From positions 1 to 64,000 of the forward strand of contig JAIUOS010000004.1 of NCBI GenBank assembly GCA_020161755.1: a DNA stretch of 64,000 nt, written 5' to 3'. Shown here piece after piece: positions 25,695-33,459 of this stretch. Position 1 is the first letter of the stretch, and every line of letters begins with the position of its first letter. This DNA comes from Actinomycetota bacterium. Lineage in GTDB: Bacteria > Actinomycetota > Actinomycetes > Propionibacteriales > Propionibacteriaceae. The position numbers were made by a program, and so were the translations under genes. The notes below the pieces were generated by a model that was not told the origin of the DNA, searched no databases, and was given only the letters and a program-made list of their open reading frames with translations.

Positions 25695-26639
25695 TCAGCG
25701 CCCGCGGGCGAACACGTCACGCAGGAACCGGCTGGCCGCGTCGAGCGCCGCGTCCGCCTGGGGGGTGACCGCGGTCATCTGGACGAAGCCATGTGGCATC
25801 CCGAGGTAGCGCGCCGCGACCACCTCGACGCCGGCGTCCGCCGCCAGGGCTGCGTACCCCTCCCCCTCGTCCCTGAGCACGTCACACTCGCAGGACACCA
25901 GGAACATCGGCGGCATCGAAGCATCCGGCGTTGCCAGCACCCGGTCGAACCCCACCGCTCCCGCGCCGCCCAGAACCCCGTAGTGCCCGAGGAACCACTC
26001 CATCTCGTCGCGTTCCAGACCGAAGCCGGCGGCGAAGTGCCAGTAGGAGGCCGAATCCATCGACGCCGATACGACGGGGTAGAAGAGCACCTGGGCGACA
26101 AGACCGAGCTCGCGCGAGGCAGACGCGACGGCCGCTGCGGCGGCGAGGGTGGCCCCGGCCGAATCCCCGGCGACCGCGATCCGTCCGGCGTCGAGGCTGA
26201 GGTCGCCGGCATGGCGGACGAGCCAGTCGACGCTGTCGACGGCGTCCTGGTGGGCCGCGGGCCACGGGTGCTCCGGGGCCAGCCGGTAGCCGATCGACAC
26301 CACGAGGGCATCGGTGCGGACGGCCAGGTCGGAGCAGATCTGATCGGCCGAGTCCAAGTCGCAGAGCACGAAGCCGCCACCGTGGTACCAGACCAGGGCG
26401 GGCAGGACGCCGGCGGGCGCCGGCGGGCGGTACAGGCGTGCGGCGAGCGCGCGGCCCGGAAGATCGAGCGTCAGGTCCACCGTCTCGACGTTCCGGTCCA
26501 CCCGGCGTGTGCCGAGGTCCTGTCCCCGGGCGGACGCGGCTCGCGCCGCCTCCGGCTGGAGGGCAGCGAGCCCAAGGGCTCCAGCCTCAGCGCACGCCGC
26601 GAGGTGCCGAACGATCTCCGGCGTCAGTCGCGCCGTCAC
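25695..26639 (-). CDS. HSL-family alpha/beta hydrolase (acetyl-esterase-like)
   Basis: The 314-residue enzyme shows the hormone-sensitive-lipase family oxyanion motif WYHGGGFV, the nucleophile elbow GDSAGAT, the acid in SCECDVLRDEG and the His in GMPHGFVQM. It lacks a signal peptide and so acts in the cytoplasm, probably removing acyl groups from an imported compound. GTG 26639 overlaps the permease stop by four bases (GTGA), so it belongs to cassette C, hinting that the cargo is an acetylated or otherwise esterified sugar. Confidence 0.88.
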   Translation of the reverse strand: MTARLTPEIVRHLAACAEAGALGLAALQPEAARAASARGQDLGTRRVDRNVETVDLTLDLPGRALAARLYRPPAPAGVLPALVWYHGGGFVLCDLDSADQICSDLAVRTDALVVSIGYRLAPEHPWPAAHQDAVDSVDWLVRHAGDLSLDAGRIAVAGDSAGATLAAAAAVASASRELGLVAQVLFYPVVSASMDSASYWHFAAGFGLERDEMEWFLGHYGVLGGAGAVGFDRVLATPDASMPPMFLVSCECDVLRDEGEGYAALAADAGVEVVAARYLGMPHGFVQMTAVTPQADAALDAASRFLRDVFARGR

Positions 26640-27478
26640 GCCTTCACCGCCCCCTGGGTGAGGCCCGTGTTCCAGAAACGCTGGAGCAGCAGGAAGCCGG
26701 CGATGACTGGTACGACGGCGATCAGCGCGCCGACGAGAACGCTGGTCGCGAGCGTCGGGTCCTGGATGAACTGACCGCTCCAGTTGTAGAGCCCGAGCGT
26801 CACCGGGTAGAGGTCGGAGCTGTTGAGCATGATGAGCGGAAGCATGAAGTTGTTCCAGATCAACACGAACTGGAACAGGAAGATCGTGACCAGGCCGGGT
26901 CCCATCATCGGCAGGCCGATCAGGACGAACGTCCGGACGCCGCCCGCACCGTCCACGGAGGCGGCCTCGACGACCTCGTCCGGGACGGCTGCATCGATCG
27001 ACACCCTTGCCAGGTACACGGCCAGCGGGCTGACCACGCTGGGCAGCAGCACCGACCAGTAGGTGTTCGTCAGGCCGACCCGGCTGAACATCAGGAACAG
27101 CGGCAGGGCGAGGGCTGCCGGCGGAATCAGGACGCCGGCCAGGATCACGTTGAACAGTGCGTCGCGTCCGGGGAAGCGGTACTTGCTCAACGCGTACCCG
27201 ACAGCTGCGGCGAGGACGGTGCCGATGGCGGCCCCGATGCCGGCGTACAACATGCTGTTGACCAGCCACCGGCCGAACACTCCCGAGTCCCGGGCGAGGA
27301 GGTCCGCCACGTTGCTGAGGAAGTGATCGGAGATCGAGAACAGGCCGGAGTCCTGCACCAGCTCCCCCTGCGTCTTGGTCGCCGAGACCGCCAGCCACCA
27401 CAAGGGCAACACGAAGTAGGCGCACATCAGAACCAGAACGGTCGCGTTGGCCGGTTGGGCCCTGCGGAAGGTGGTCAT
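26636..27478 (-). CDS. Carbohydrate ABC transporter permease, MalG type (cassette C)
   Basis: This 280-residue permease has six helices and the EAA loop VEAASVDGAGGV...IGLPMM. It overlaps the upstream permease by four bases (ATGA) and the downstream esterase by four. FQFVLIWNNFMLPLIML is the conserved helix after the EAA loop. Confidence 0.92.
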   Translation of the reverse strand: MTTFRRAQPANATVLVLMCAYFVLPLWWLAVSATKTQGELVQDSGLFSISDHFLSNVADLLARDSGVFGRWLVNSMLYAGIGAAIGTVLAAAVGYALSKYRFPGRDALFNVILAGVLIPPAALALPLFLMFSRVGLTNTYWSVLLPSVVSPLAVYLARVSIDAAVPDEVVEAASVDGAGGVRTFVLIGLPMMGPGLVTIFLFQFVLIWNNFMLPLIMLNSSDLYPVTLGLYNWSGQFIQDPTLATSVLVGALIAVVPVIAGFLLLQRFWNTGLTQGAVKA

Positions 27479-28467
27479 GGCTTCGGGCTCCTTGTTGCCG
27501 CCCGCAGCAGCGCGAACGAGAAGACCGCGGTGACCACCGCGAGGAGCGTCGAGACCGCCGCAGAGTAGCTGTACCGGTTGGCCGCGGCTTCGCTGTAGGC
27601 GAGCATGTTCGGCGTCCAGACGCTCGAGATCTCGTTGGACAGGGTTCGCAGCGCCACGGGTTCGGTGAACAACTGCAGCGTCCCGATCAGGTTGAAGACC
27701 ACGCTCAGGACGATCGAGGGACGCAGCAGCGGCAACTTGATCGACCAGGCGATTCGGAGCGTGGTCGCCCCATCGATGCGCGCGCTCTCCAGCATTCCCG
27801 GGTCGATGGACGCCAGGCCGGAGGCGAAGATCAGGACGTTGAACCCGACGTAGGTCCACAGTGCGATGTTGCCCACCTGCCACACCACCGGCCAGGACAG
27901 TGGATCGACGTCCCAGCCGATCACCGCGGCGGCACCCACGAACGGGCTTGTCGTAGGCGCATACAGGAAGCCCCAGATCGTCGCGCCGATCACGGCGGGC
28001 ACCGCGTAGGGGGCAAAGACCGCCGCCCGGGCCAGCTTCGCGCCGATACGGTTCGGCCGGGCGTCGATGACCAGGGCGATCACGAGGCCGAGCAGCACGG
28101 TGAGGGTGGATGGCCCGATCGCGTACAGGCCGACGTTGATCAGGCTCTGCTGGAAGGCGGGGTCCGCCAGCACCTGCGCGTAGTTGCCGAGGCCGACGAA
28201 GACGTCCTCCGCAGGTCGATAGGCACCGCTCCGACGCAGGGCGAACAGACTCTGCCACAACGCATAGGCGATCGGCGCGACGTAGAACAGGGCGAACATG
28301 CCCAGAAAGGGCACGGTGAGCACGACGACCGTGCGCAGGTCGGCCCGTGTCCGGCGACTCCTTCGTGGCGCGCCGGGGGCATCGCCGCGAAGGCGGCGGG
28401 GGCCGGGATCACTGGCGGAGCCGACCGCGGTGGTCGGCTCCGCCAGGGATGAGGTGTGGTGTGGCAT
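27475..28467 (-). CDS. Carbohydrate ABC transporter permease, MalF type (cassette C)
   Basis: This 330-residue permease has the EAA loop LESARIDGATTL...KLPLLRP. The first 45 residues before TM1 are low-complexity (Ser, Pro, Arg), and their codons include both arms of a 15-bp perfect hairpin at 28412-28446. ATG 28467 lies four bases after the binding-protein stop. Confidence 0.92.
   Translation of the reverse strand: MPHHTSSLAEPTTAVGSASDPGPRRLRGDAPGAPRRSRRTRADLRTVVVLTVPFLGMFALFYVAPIAYALWQSLFALRRSGAYRPAEDVFVGLGNYAQVLADPAFQQSLINVGLYAIGPSTLTVLLGLVIALVIDARPNRIGAKLARAAVFAPYAVPAVIGATIWGFLYAPTTSPFVGAAAVIGWDVDPLSWPVVWQVGNIALWTYVGFNVLIFASGLASIDPGMLESARIDGATTLRIAWSIKLPLLRPSIVLSVVFNLIGTLQLFTEPVALRTLSNEISSVWTPNMLAYSEAAANRYSYSAAVSTLLAVVTAVFSFALLRAATRSPKP
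28412..28446 (-). promoter_or_regulatory. Stem-loop inside the permease 5' end (cassette C)
   Basis: CTGGCGGAGCCGACC (28412-28426) pairs perfectly with GGTCGGCTCCGCCAG (28432-28446), loop GCGGT. It begins 25 bases after the binding-protein stop and lies within codons 8-19 of the permease. Confidence 0.8.
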
Positions 28468-28471
28468 CAGG

Positions 28472-29842
28472 TCACTGGCTTACCGTGAAGCCGTCCTTCT
28501 GCATGGATGACACCACGGTCGTCTGCGCCTCGTCCAGGGCCGCCGACAACGAAGACTTCGCCGTCTTGGCGTTGGTGAACGCGTCCGTGACCGCCTTGTA
28601 GGTGTCGGTCATGGACGGACCCCACGTGAAGTCGGGCGTCACTTCGGACGCCGACCGGAAGACGTCGAAGATCAACTGGCCGCCGAAGAACGGATCCGGC
28701 TGGGTGAACAGCGGGTCGGCCAGGAGGGTGTTGGTGGTCGGGTAGATGCCGATCGCCTTGTTGAGGATCTTCAACGCGTCGGGGCTGGTCGCCATCCACA
28801 AGGCGAACTGTGCAGCTTCGCAGGGGTGCTTGGAGGTCTTGAACACCGAGAGCCCGCCACCGCCCCACGTGGCAGACACCTGCTCACCCTCCGCCCAGGT
28901 GGGCAGCGGAGCGACGGCCCACTTGCCCGAGGTGTCGGCGGCGGAGCCCTTGATCACACCGGCGCCCCAGACCGCTGTGGGCCAGGCCCAGATCTTGCCC
29001 TTGGCCAGCGCCGAGCTCCACGCCGGGGAGAAGGTCGCCAGGTCGGAGGCCGTCCCGGCGTCCAACATGCGCTGCCACAGGTCCGCCGTGGCCTTGCTGG
29101 CACTGTCGTTGACGCTGACCTTCCAGCCGTCGCCCTGCGTGGCGAACCACTGCGCCTTGTTCTGCGAGGCGAGCCCGGCGAACCAGTTGGCGTTGCCGTA
29201 ACCGTCGAAGTTCGCCAGTACCGCCGACGGGTCGGCCTGGTGGACCTTGGCAGCGGCCGCCTCGAACTCCGTCCAGGTGGTCGGCACGTCAATGCCGTGC
29301 TTGGTGAACAGGTCCTTGCGGTAGATCAGTGCCATCGGCCCGCCGCCGATGGGCACGGAGAACATGGCGCCGTCCGTCCCAAGTGAGACCGCCTTCTTCA
29401 CCGGCGCCACGAAGTCGGACTTCTGTGCGTCCGTGAAGGAACCCGACACGTCGGCGAGGTAGTCCTGGCTGCCGAACGCGGCGATGTTGTCGAACTCGAG
29501 GAAGCCGATGTCGGGTGCGGTGCCCGCCTTCACGGCGTTGAACATCTTCTGGTACCCCCCGGCGTTGCCGACCGGGATGTCGCTGTAGGTGACCTGGATG
29601 TCGGGATGACTGCTGTTCCACAGCTTCGCTGCGTCGGCGTAGCCGGCTCCCCACGACCAGTAGCTCAACTCCACCGGGGTGGACGAGGGCGAGCAGCCGC
29701 CCGCCGTCGCCGACTCCGACGCCAGCGACGTGGCGGACGGGGCCTGGGCCGAAGAACAACTGGCCAGCATCGCTGCCAGCCCCACAGCTACGAACGATGC
29801 CGCAACGCGCCGCGTGCCTCGACGGTGTGACCTCACTGTCAT
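28472..29842 (-). CDS. ABC sugar-binding lipoprotein (cassette C)
   Basis: This 456-residue family 1 solute-binding protein has a lipoprotein signal (GLAAMLASCSS). The mature protein contains VELSYWSWGAGYADAAKLWN and ALIYRKDLFTKHGIDVPTTW. It is the first gene of the cassette C importer operon, divergent from LacI with a perfect operator between them. Two extra Cys residues (TAGGCSPSS and SKHPCEAAQ) could form a disulfide in the exported protein. Confidence 0.92.
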   Translation of the reverse strand: MTVRSHRRGTRRVAASFVAVGLAAMLASCSSAQAPSATSLASESATAGGCSPSSTPVELSYWSWGAGYADAAKLWNSSHPDIQVTYSDIPVGNAGGYQKMFNAVKAGTAPDIGFLEFDNIAAFGSQDYLADVSGSFTDAQKSDFVAPVKKAVSLGTDGAMFSVPIGGGPMALIYRKDLFTKHGIDVPTTWTEFEAAAAKVHQADPSAVLANFDGYGNANWFAGLASQNKAQWFATQGDGWKVSVNDSASKATADLWQRMLDAGTASDLATFSPAWSSALAKGKIWAWPTAVWGAGVIKGSAADTSGKWAVAPLPTWAEGEQVSATWGGGGLSVFKTSKHPCEAAQFALWMATSPDALKILNKAIGIYPTTNTLLADPLFTQPDPFFGGQLIFDVFRSASEVTPDFTWGPSMTDTYKAVTDAFTNAKTAKSSLSAALDEAQTTVVSSMQKDGFTVSQ

Positions 29843-29860
29843 CCGAACACCTTCCCTCGG

Positions 29861-29876
29861 GTGGATACGTATCCAC
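29861..29876. promoter_or_regulatory. LacI operator of cassette C
   Basis: GTGGATACGTATCCAC is a perfect 16-bp palindrome with central CG, 19 bases upstream of the binding-protein start and about 90 bases before the LacI gene. Confidence 0.8.
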
Positions 29877-29952
29877 TTGTTGGGAGCAATCTACGACCGT
29901 TCCACGCCTCGATCAAGCGAATTCATGCTGCAATCGCTTCCAATCGCTCTGC

Positions 29953-29958
29953 TAGTCT
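29953..29958 (+). promoter_or_regulatory. -10 element of the cassette C LacI gene
   Basis: TAGTCT fits TAnnnT and ends six bases before ATG 29965. No ribosome binding site is visible, so the transcript is probably leaderless. Confidence 0.45.
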
Positions 29959-29964
29959 GTGGCC

Positions 29965-30987
29965 ATGGCGAGGACGGAGCGGGAGGGCACGAGCCGCGGA
30001 TTCGTCAGCCTCGCCGACGTCGCCCGGTTGGCAGGGGCCTCCCACTCCGCGGCGTCCAGGGCCGTCAACGGCCGCGTCGGCGTCCGGCCCGACGTCCGCG
30101 AGGCGGTGCTCGCTGCCGCCAAGGAGCTGGGTTACACCCCGAATCACAACGCACGCAACCTCGTGATGAAGCGGACCGGCCTGGTGGCCCTGGTGTTCTA
30201 CGACCCTGACCTCGTGGTGGGGACGACGCTGTTCTCCGATCTCGTGGCCAACGTGGTGGCCCGCCTCGACGACGCCGACTACCGGCCGGCCTTGATCCTT
30301 CCCGGCGAGCGCCGACTGGAACAGCTCGCCGCGACGATCGGCCCCGAGACCTACGACGGCGCATTGCTGATCGGCGGCCGCTCAGGCGATCCGTTGCTCA
30401 AGAGCCTCGTCCGCAGGAAACTCCCGACCGTGGTACTCGGCCGCCCCCTCGACGGGACAGAGGTGTCGTACGTCGACCTGGAGAACGTCTCGGCGTCACG
30501 GATGGCCACCAAGCACCTGCTCGATCGGGGCCGACGCCGGCTCATTCACATCGCGGGCCCCCACCAGGCCGCCTGGGGCGGCGACCGTGCGGCCGGCTTC
30601 GCCGCGGAGATCGCCGAGCACCCCGGTGCGACCGGACACGTCCGGGAATGCGTCTTCTCCGCCGCTGGTGGCTACGAGGGGGCGAGGGACGCCCTCGAAC
30701 AGTGGCCGGAATCCGACGGCCTGATCGTGGCCTCGGAGGCCCTGCTGTCGGGCGTCCTGCGCGCAGTCGCCGAATCCGGCCGATCCATCCCCGCCGACCT
30801 CGCGCTGGTCTCGTTCGACGACGGACCCCGGCTGGCCTTCGCGAACCCCCCGATCACGTCAGTGCGCCAGCCACTCGCGGAGATGGGCCAGGCCATGGCA
30901 CGCGTCCTGCTCGACACGATCGACAACCGCAGCGCCCGGCACACCCTGCACTACCCCGGCGAACTCGTCATCAGAGCCAGCAGCTGA
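29965..30987 (+). CDS. LacI-family regulator of cassette C
   Basis: The 340-residue protein has the HTH FVSLADVARLAGASHSAASR with an unusual Ala/Ser-His recognition helix, hinge HNARNLVMKRTG, and a sensor domain (LALVSFDDGPRLAFANPPIT). The recognition-helix difference from the other four LacI proteins fits its different operator (GTGGATACGTATCCAC). GTG 29959 is a possible earlier start; ATG 29965 fits a leaderless transcript. A long terminator palindrome follows. Confidence 0.92.
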   Translation: MARTEREGTSRGFVSLADVARLAGASHSAASRAVNGRVGVRPDVREAVLAAAKELGYTPNHNARNLVMKRTGLVALVFYDPDLVVGTTLFSDLVANVVARLDDADYRPALILPGERRLEQLAATIGPETYDGALLIGGRSGDPLLKSLVRRKLPTVVLGRPLDGTEVSYVDLENVSASRMATKHLLDRGRRRLIHIAGPHQAAWGGDRAAGFAAEIAEHPGATGHVRECVFSAAGGYEGARDALEQWPESDGLIVASEALLSGVLRAVAESGRSIPADLALVSFDDGPRLAFANPPITSVRQPLAEMGQAMARVLLDTIDNRSARHTLHYPGELVIRASS

Positions 30988-31021
30988 TGGGTGACCGCGG
31001 GTACCACCAGCGGTTCTGCGT

Positions 31022-31081
31022 CCCCCGACTTGTCAGAATCTGGGGACGCTCTAGCGTCCCCAGATTCTGACAAGTCGGGGG
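31022..31081. terminator. 60-bp near-perfect palindrome (bidirectional terminator)
   Basis: Arms of 29 bp, starting CCCCCGACTTGTCAGAATCT and ending in the exact complement, are separated by only two bases (CT). It lies between the convergent LacI and YciI-like genes. Such a symmetric element can terminate both transcripts and would extrude as a cruciform. Confidence 0.85.
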
Positions 31082-31089
31082 TCTCCGCG

Positions 31090-31416
31090 TCAGTCACCCA
31101 GCGGCCAGACCTCGATCACGCCATGGGCGACAGCGCAGGGGCTGGGGCTCACCATCGCGACCGCGTCCTCCAGGCTGTCCGCCTCGATCACCGCGAAGCC
31201 TGCGAGCGGCAGGTCTGAGGACAGGTAAGGCCCGCTCGTGACCCGGACGCCGGCGGCTTCTGGGTTACGCACCTGGACGGGCTCCCCGGCGACGCCGATC
31301 ACGGCGCCGGCGCGCAGTAGGTCCTTGTCGTGGGCGTGTGCGGCGTTCCGCACGGGTTCCGGGGTGCGGTCGTGGCCGGCCCGGTCGCCGTAGCCGATCG
31401 TCACAAAGGTGGCCAT
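31090..31416 (-). CDS. YciI-like (YCII domain) protein
   Basis: The 108-residue protein starts ATFVTIGYGDRAGHDRTPE and contains LLRAGAVIGVAGEPVQVR and SDLPLAGFAVIEADSLEDAV, the pattern of YCII/DGPF-type dimeric alpha/beta proteins. These are often encoded beside sigma factors or oxidoreductases; their function is poorly known. ATG 31416 follows GGAG. The gene is driven from the MocR-type promoter at 31448-31506. Confidence 0.8.
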   Translation of the reverse strand: MATFVTIGYGDRAGHDRTPEPVRNAAHAHDKDLLRAGAVIGVAGEPVQVRNPEAAGVRVTSGPYLSSDLPLAGFAVIEADSLEDAVAMVSPSPCAVAHGVIEVWPLGD

Positions 31417-31447
31417 GGTGTCTCCAATCTCGTTCGGGAAAGAACCC

Positions 31448-31506
31448 ACGCTAGGTCGCCCACCGCTTCATCGACAGGTCCATGCAAGACCCCTCCCAGC
31501 AGTCCA
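31448..31506 (-). promoter_or_regulatory. MocR-type promoter copy A, before the YciI-like gene
   Basis: On the minus strand: box TGGACTGCTGGGA (31506-31494), box ATGGACCTGTCGA (31483-31471) whose TGG starts 24 bases later, then 18 bases and -10 TAGCGT (31453-31448). The start codon is about 30 bases beyond. Confidence 0.75.
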
Positions 31507-31527
31507 TCGGTGCCAAGATCACCGACA

Positions 31528-32211
31528 TCATCCGCGCGGGGCAAGGAGTGAGCGAGCATCGATGCGGGCCAGCTTGTTGAGCTGGAACGTGGTCGGCGTG
31601 CCGCCGATCTCAACCCGGACGACGAGAGGCAGGGCCTCGGCGAAGGTGTCGAGGGCCGGTATCCAGCGACGCCCAGGGCTGACCAGGATGAGCAGGCCGT
31701 CGTGGTTGCCCATGGGCGCGAACTCGGGACCTGCGGACCCGAGTGGCCCAATGGCGAGTTGTTCGCTGACGACGCGGGTCGCTTCGGGCACGTCGACGGC
31801 GATGCCCACCTCGCTGATCGACAGCAGCGCAGGTACCGAGGATCGCGCGCGAGGGCGTTCCCGGCGGGCGATCAGCTCGAGCACCATCCGGTCTGGCCCA
31901 GTGAAATAGACAGAGCGCGAGTTCCAGCCCGGCGGGCCTTCGAACTCGGTCCGGCCGTCCGCATCCGAAAGCAACGGCATCCTGCCCACCAGCCAGTCGC
32001 GATGTTCGTCGAACTGGTCGGGTGGGATGTCGAACGCAAGGTGGTGCACGCCTTCGGAGGGCTGGCCGGGCAGGAGCACCAGCCGGCTCGCGCCGATGGC
32101 TACCTCGACCCGGTCCCCTTCCCAGTTCGTTGGTCGTTCCAACGCCTCGGCGAAGAAGCCGGCGGCAGCCCGTTGATCGGCGACAGTCAACTCGACCTCG
32201 GTGATGAACAC
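31528..32211 (-). CDS. VOC-family protein (two-domain)
   Basis: The 227-residue protein has a VOC module at each end: VFITEVELTVADQRAAAGFF with GVHHLAFDIPP and SVYFTGPDRMVLELIARR, then a weaker second half (LLSISEVGIAVDVPEATRVV). It resembles glyoxalase/dioxygenase-like proteins; no enzyme activity can be assigned. GTG 32211 was taken because the VOC fold begins there; TTG 32223 or ATG 32268 are possible. It is probably the third gene of the FAD-oxidase/methyltransferase operon. Confidence 0.75.
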   Translation of the reverse strand: MFITEVELTVADQRAAAGFFAEALERPTNWEGDRVEVAIGASRLVLLPGQPSEGVHHLAFDIPPDQFDEHRDWLVGRMPLLSDADGRTEFEGPPGWNSRSVYFTGPDRMVLELIARRERPRARSSVPALLSISEVGIAVDVPEATRVVSEQLAIGPLGSAGPEFAPMGNHDGLLILVSPGRRWIPALDTFAEALPLVVRVEIGGTPTTFQLNKLARIDARSLLAPRG

Positions 32212-32308
32212 CTGTGAAGTCAAGCTCCCGTGGTCGACGGGAACAAGGAGCCCACGCACATGTGCCACTCCGCGGGCGAGGCGACTGCGCGACCGTGATT
32301 GCAGCTGC

Positions 32309-33391
32309 TCAAGCCACCGCGCGTTTCGTGGCGATCACCACTCCGTTCGCCCCCGGCGCTTCGAACCAGACGGTCCGGATGTCGCTGAAGCCGATGTCGT
32401 GCAACCACCTTGTGTACTCGGCCGGCGTGTAGTTGCGGCCTTCGGTCTCGATGAGCATGTTGAGGCTCATCAACGCTGCGGGCGCGGGCCCGGTTCGCTC
32501 GTCGTTGACGAGCAGTTCGGCGATGATCACCCGCCCGCCGTCCGGGAGCGCGTCCCAGCACTTCGCGAGGATCTCTCGGCCGCGCTCCTCGGCCCAGTCG
32601 TGCAGGATCATGGACAGCAGAATGGTGTCGTGGCCCCCGGGCAGCCGTTCGTCGAGGAAGAAGTCCCCCGGCACCGCCACGATGCGCTCCGACAGGCCCG
32701 CCTGCGCGACCTTGCCCGTCGCGATCGGGGTGATCGCCGGTAGGTCGAAGACGGTGGCGGTCATCCTCGGATGGAGCCGACACAACTCAGTATCGAACGC
32801 GCCCGATCCTCCGCCCGCGTCGAGCAGCCTGTCAGTGTCGCCGAGGTCGACGGCGTCAGCCAGGGAACGAGCCGTCAGCGTCGAGATCGAGTGCATCGCC
32901 TCCCAGAACACCGAGAGCAACTCGGGGTCTTCGCCGGCGAAGAGCGACTCCTGCCGGTCCGGGTCCCAGGTGGTGGGGCGGTTCGTGCGGATCGCCTCGG
33001 TCAGCTTGTCCCATCCCGGATACAGGCGCTGGTCGAGCATCTGCACCCACCCCCCGAAGTAGGTGTCCTTGCCGCGGACCAGGAACGCCTCCGCGACGGG
33101 GCTGTTGACATAGTGGCCGTCGCGCTTGGAGAGCAGGCCCAGCGCTGCCGCGCCGGTCAGCAGCATCTCCGCCGGCCGTGTGGCGATGTGGAGGTGTTCG
33201 GCAAGCTCCTCGCTCGTTGTGCCCGGGCTTCCGGACAGCCAGGAGAACAGGTCGAGCTCGTGGGCTGCGGCGAGCGTCTTGAACGCCCAGAAGCCGGTTG
33301 ACAACTGCATCAGCGGCAAAGGCGACAGGGCCTGCGCCGTGTCGTTCGGGACGGTCGTCCCGGCCTGGTTCTGCAGTACTTTCGCGGTCAT
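32309..33391 (-). CDS. SAM-dependent O-methyltransferase (Methyltransf_2 type)
   Basis: The 360-residue protein has an N-terminal helical dimerisation domain (about 25-110) and a Rossmann methyltransferase domain. The SAM motif is LLDAGGGSGAF near residue 185, followed by ATVFDLPAI and the catalytic-type ILLSMILHDWAEERG. This class methylates hydroxyl groups of aromatic or polyketide small molecules. ATG 33391 follows GAAGG. It lies 68 bases after the FAD oxidase and likely shares its promoter. Confidence 0.88.
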   Translation of the reverse strand: MTAKVLQNQAGTTVPNDTAQALSPLPLMQLSTGFWAFKTLAAAHELDLFSWLSGSPGTTSEELAEHLHIATRPAEMLLTGAAALGLLSKRDGHYVNSPVAEAFLVRGKDTYFGGWVQMLDQRLYPGWDKLTEAIRTNRPTTWDPDRQESLFAGEDPELLSVFWEAMHSISTLTARSLADAVDLGDTDRLLDAGGGSGAFDTELCRLHPRMTATVFDLPAITPIATGKVAQAGLSERIVAVPGDFFLDERLPGGHDTILLSMILHDWAEERGREILAKCWDALPDGGRVIIAELLVNDERTGPAPAALMSLNMLIETEGRNYTPAEYTRWLHDIGFSDIRTVWFEAPGANGVVIATKRAVA

Positions 33392-33459
33392 GGTGTGCCT
33401 TCTGTGTGAGTCCTGGTGGGGCGTCGCCGGCCCGCTCGGGCCGCCGAGGATTGCTGTCG

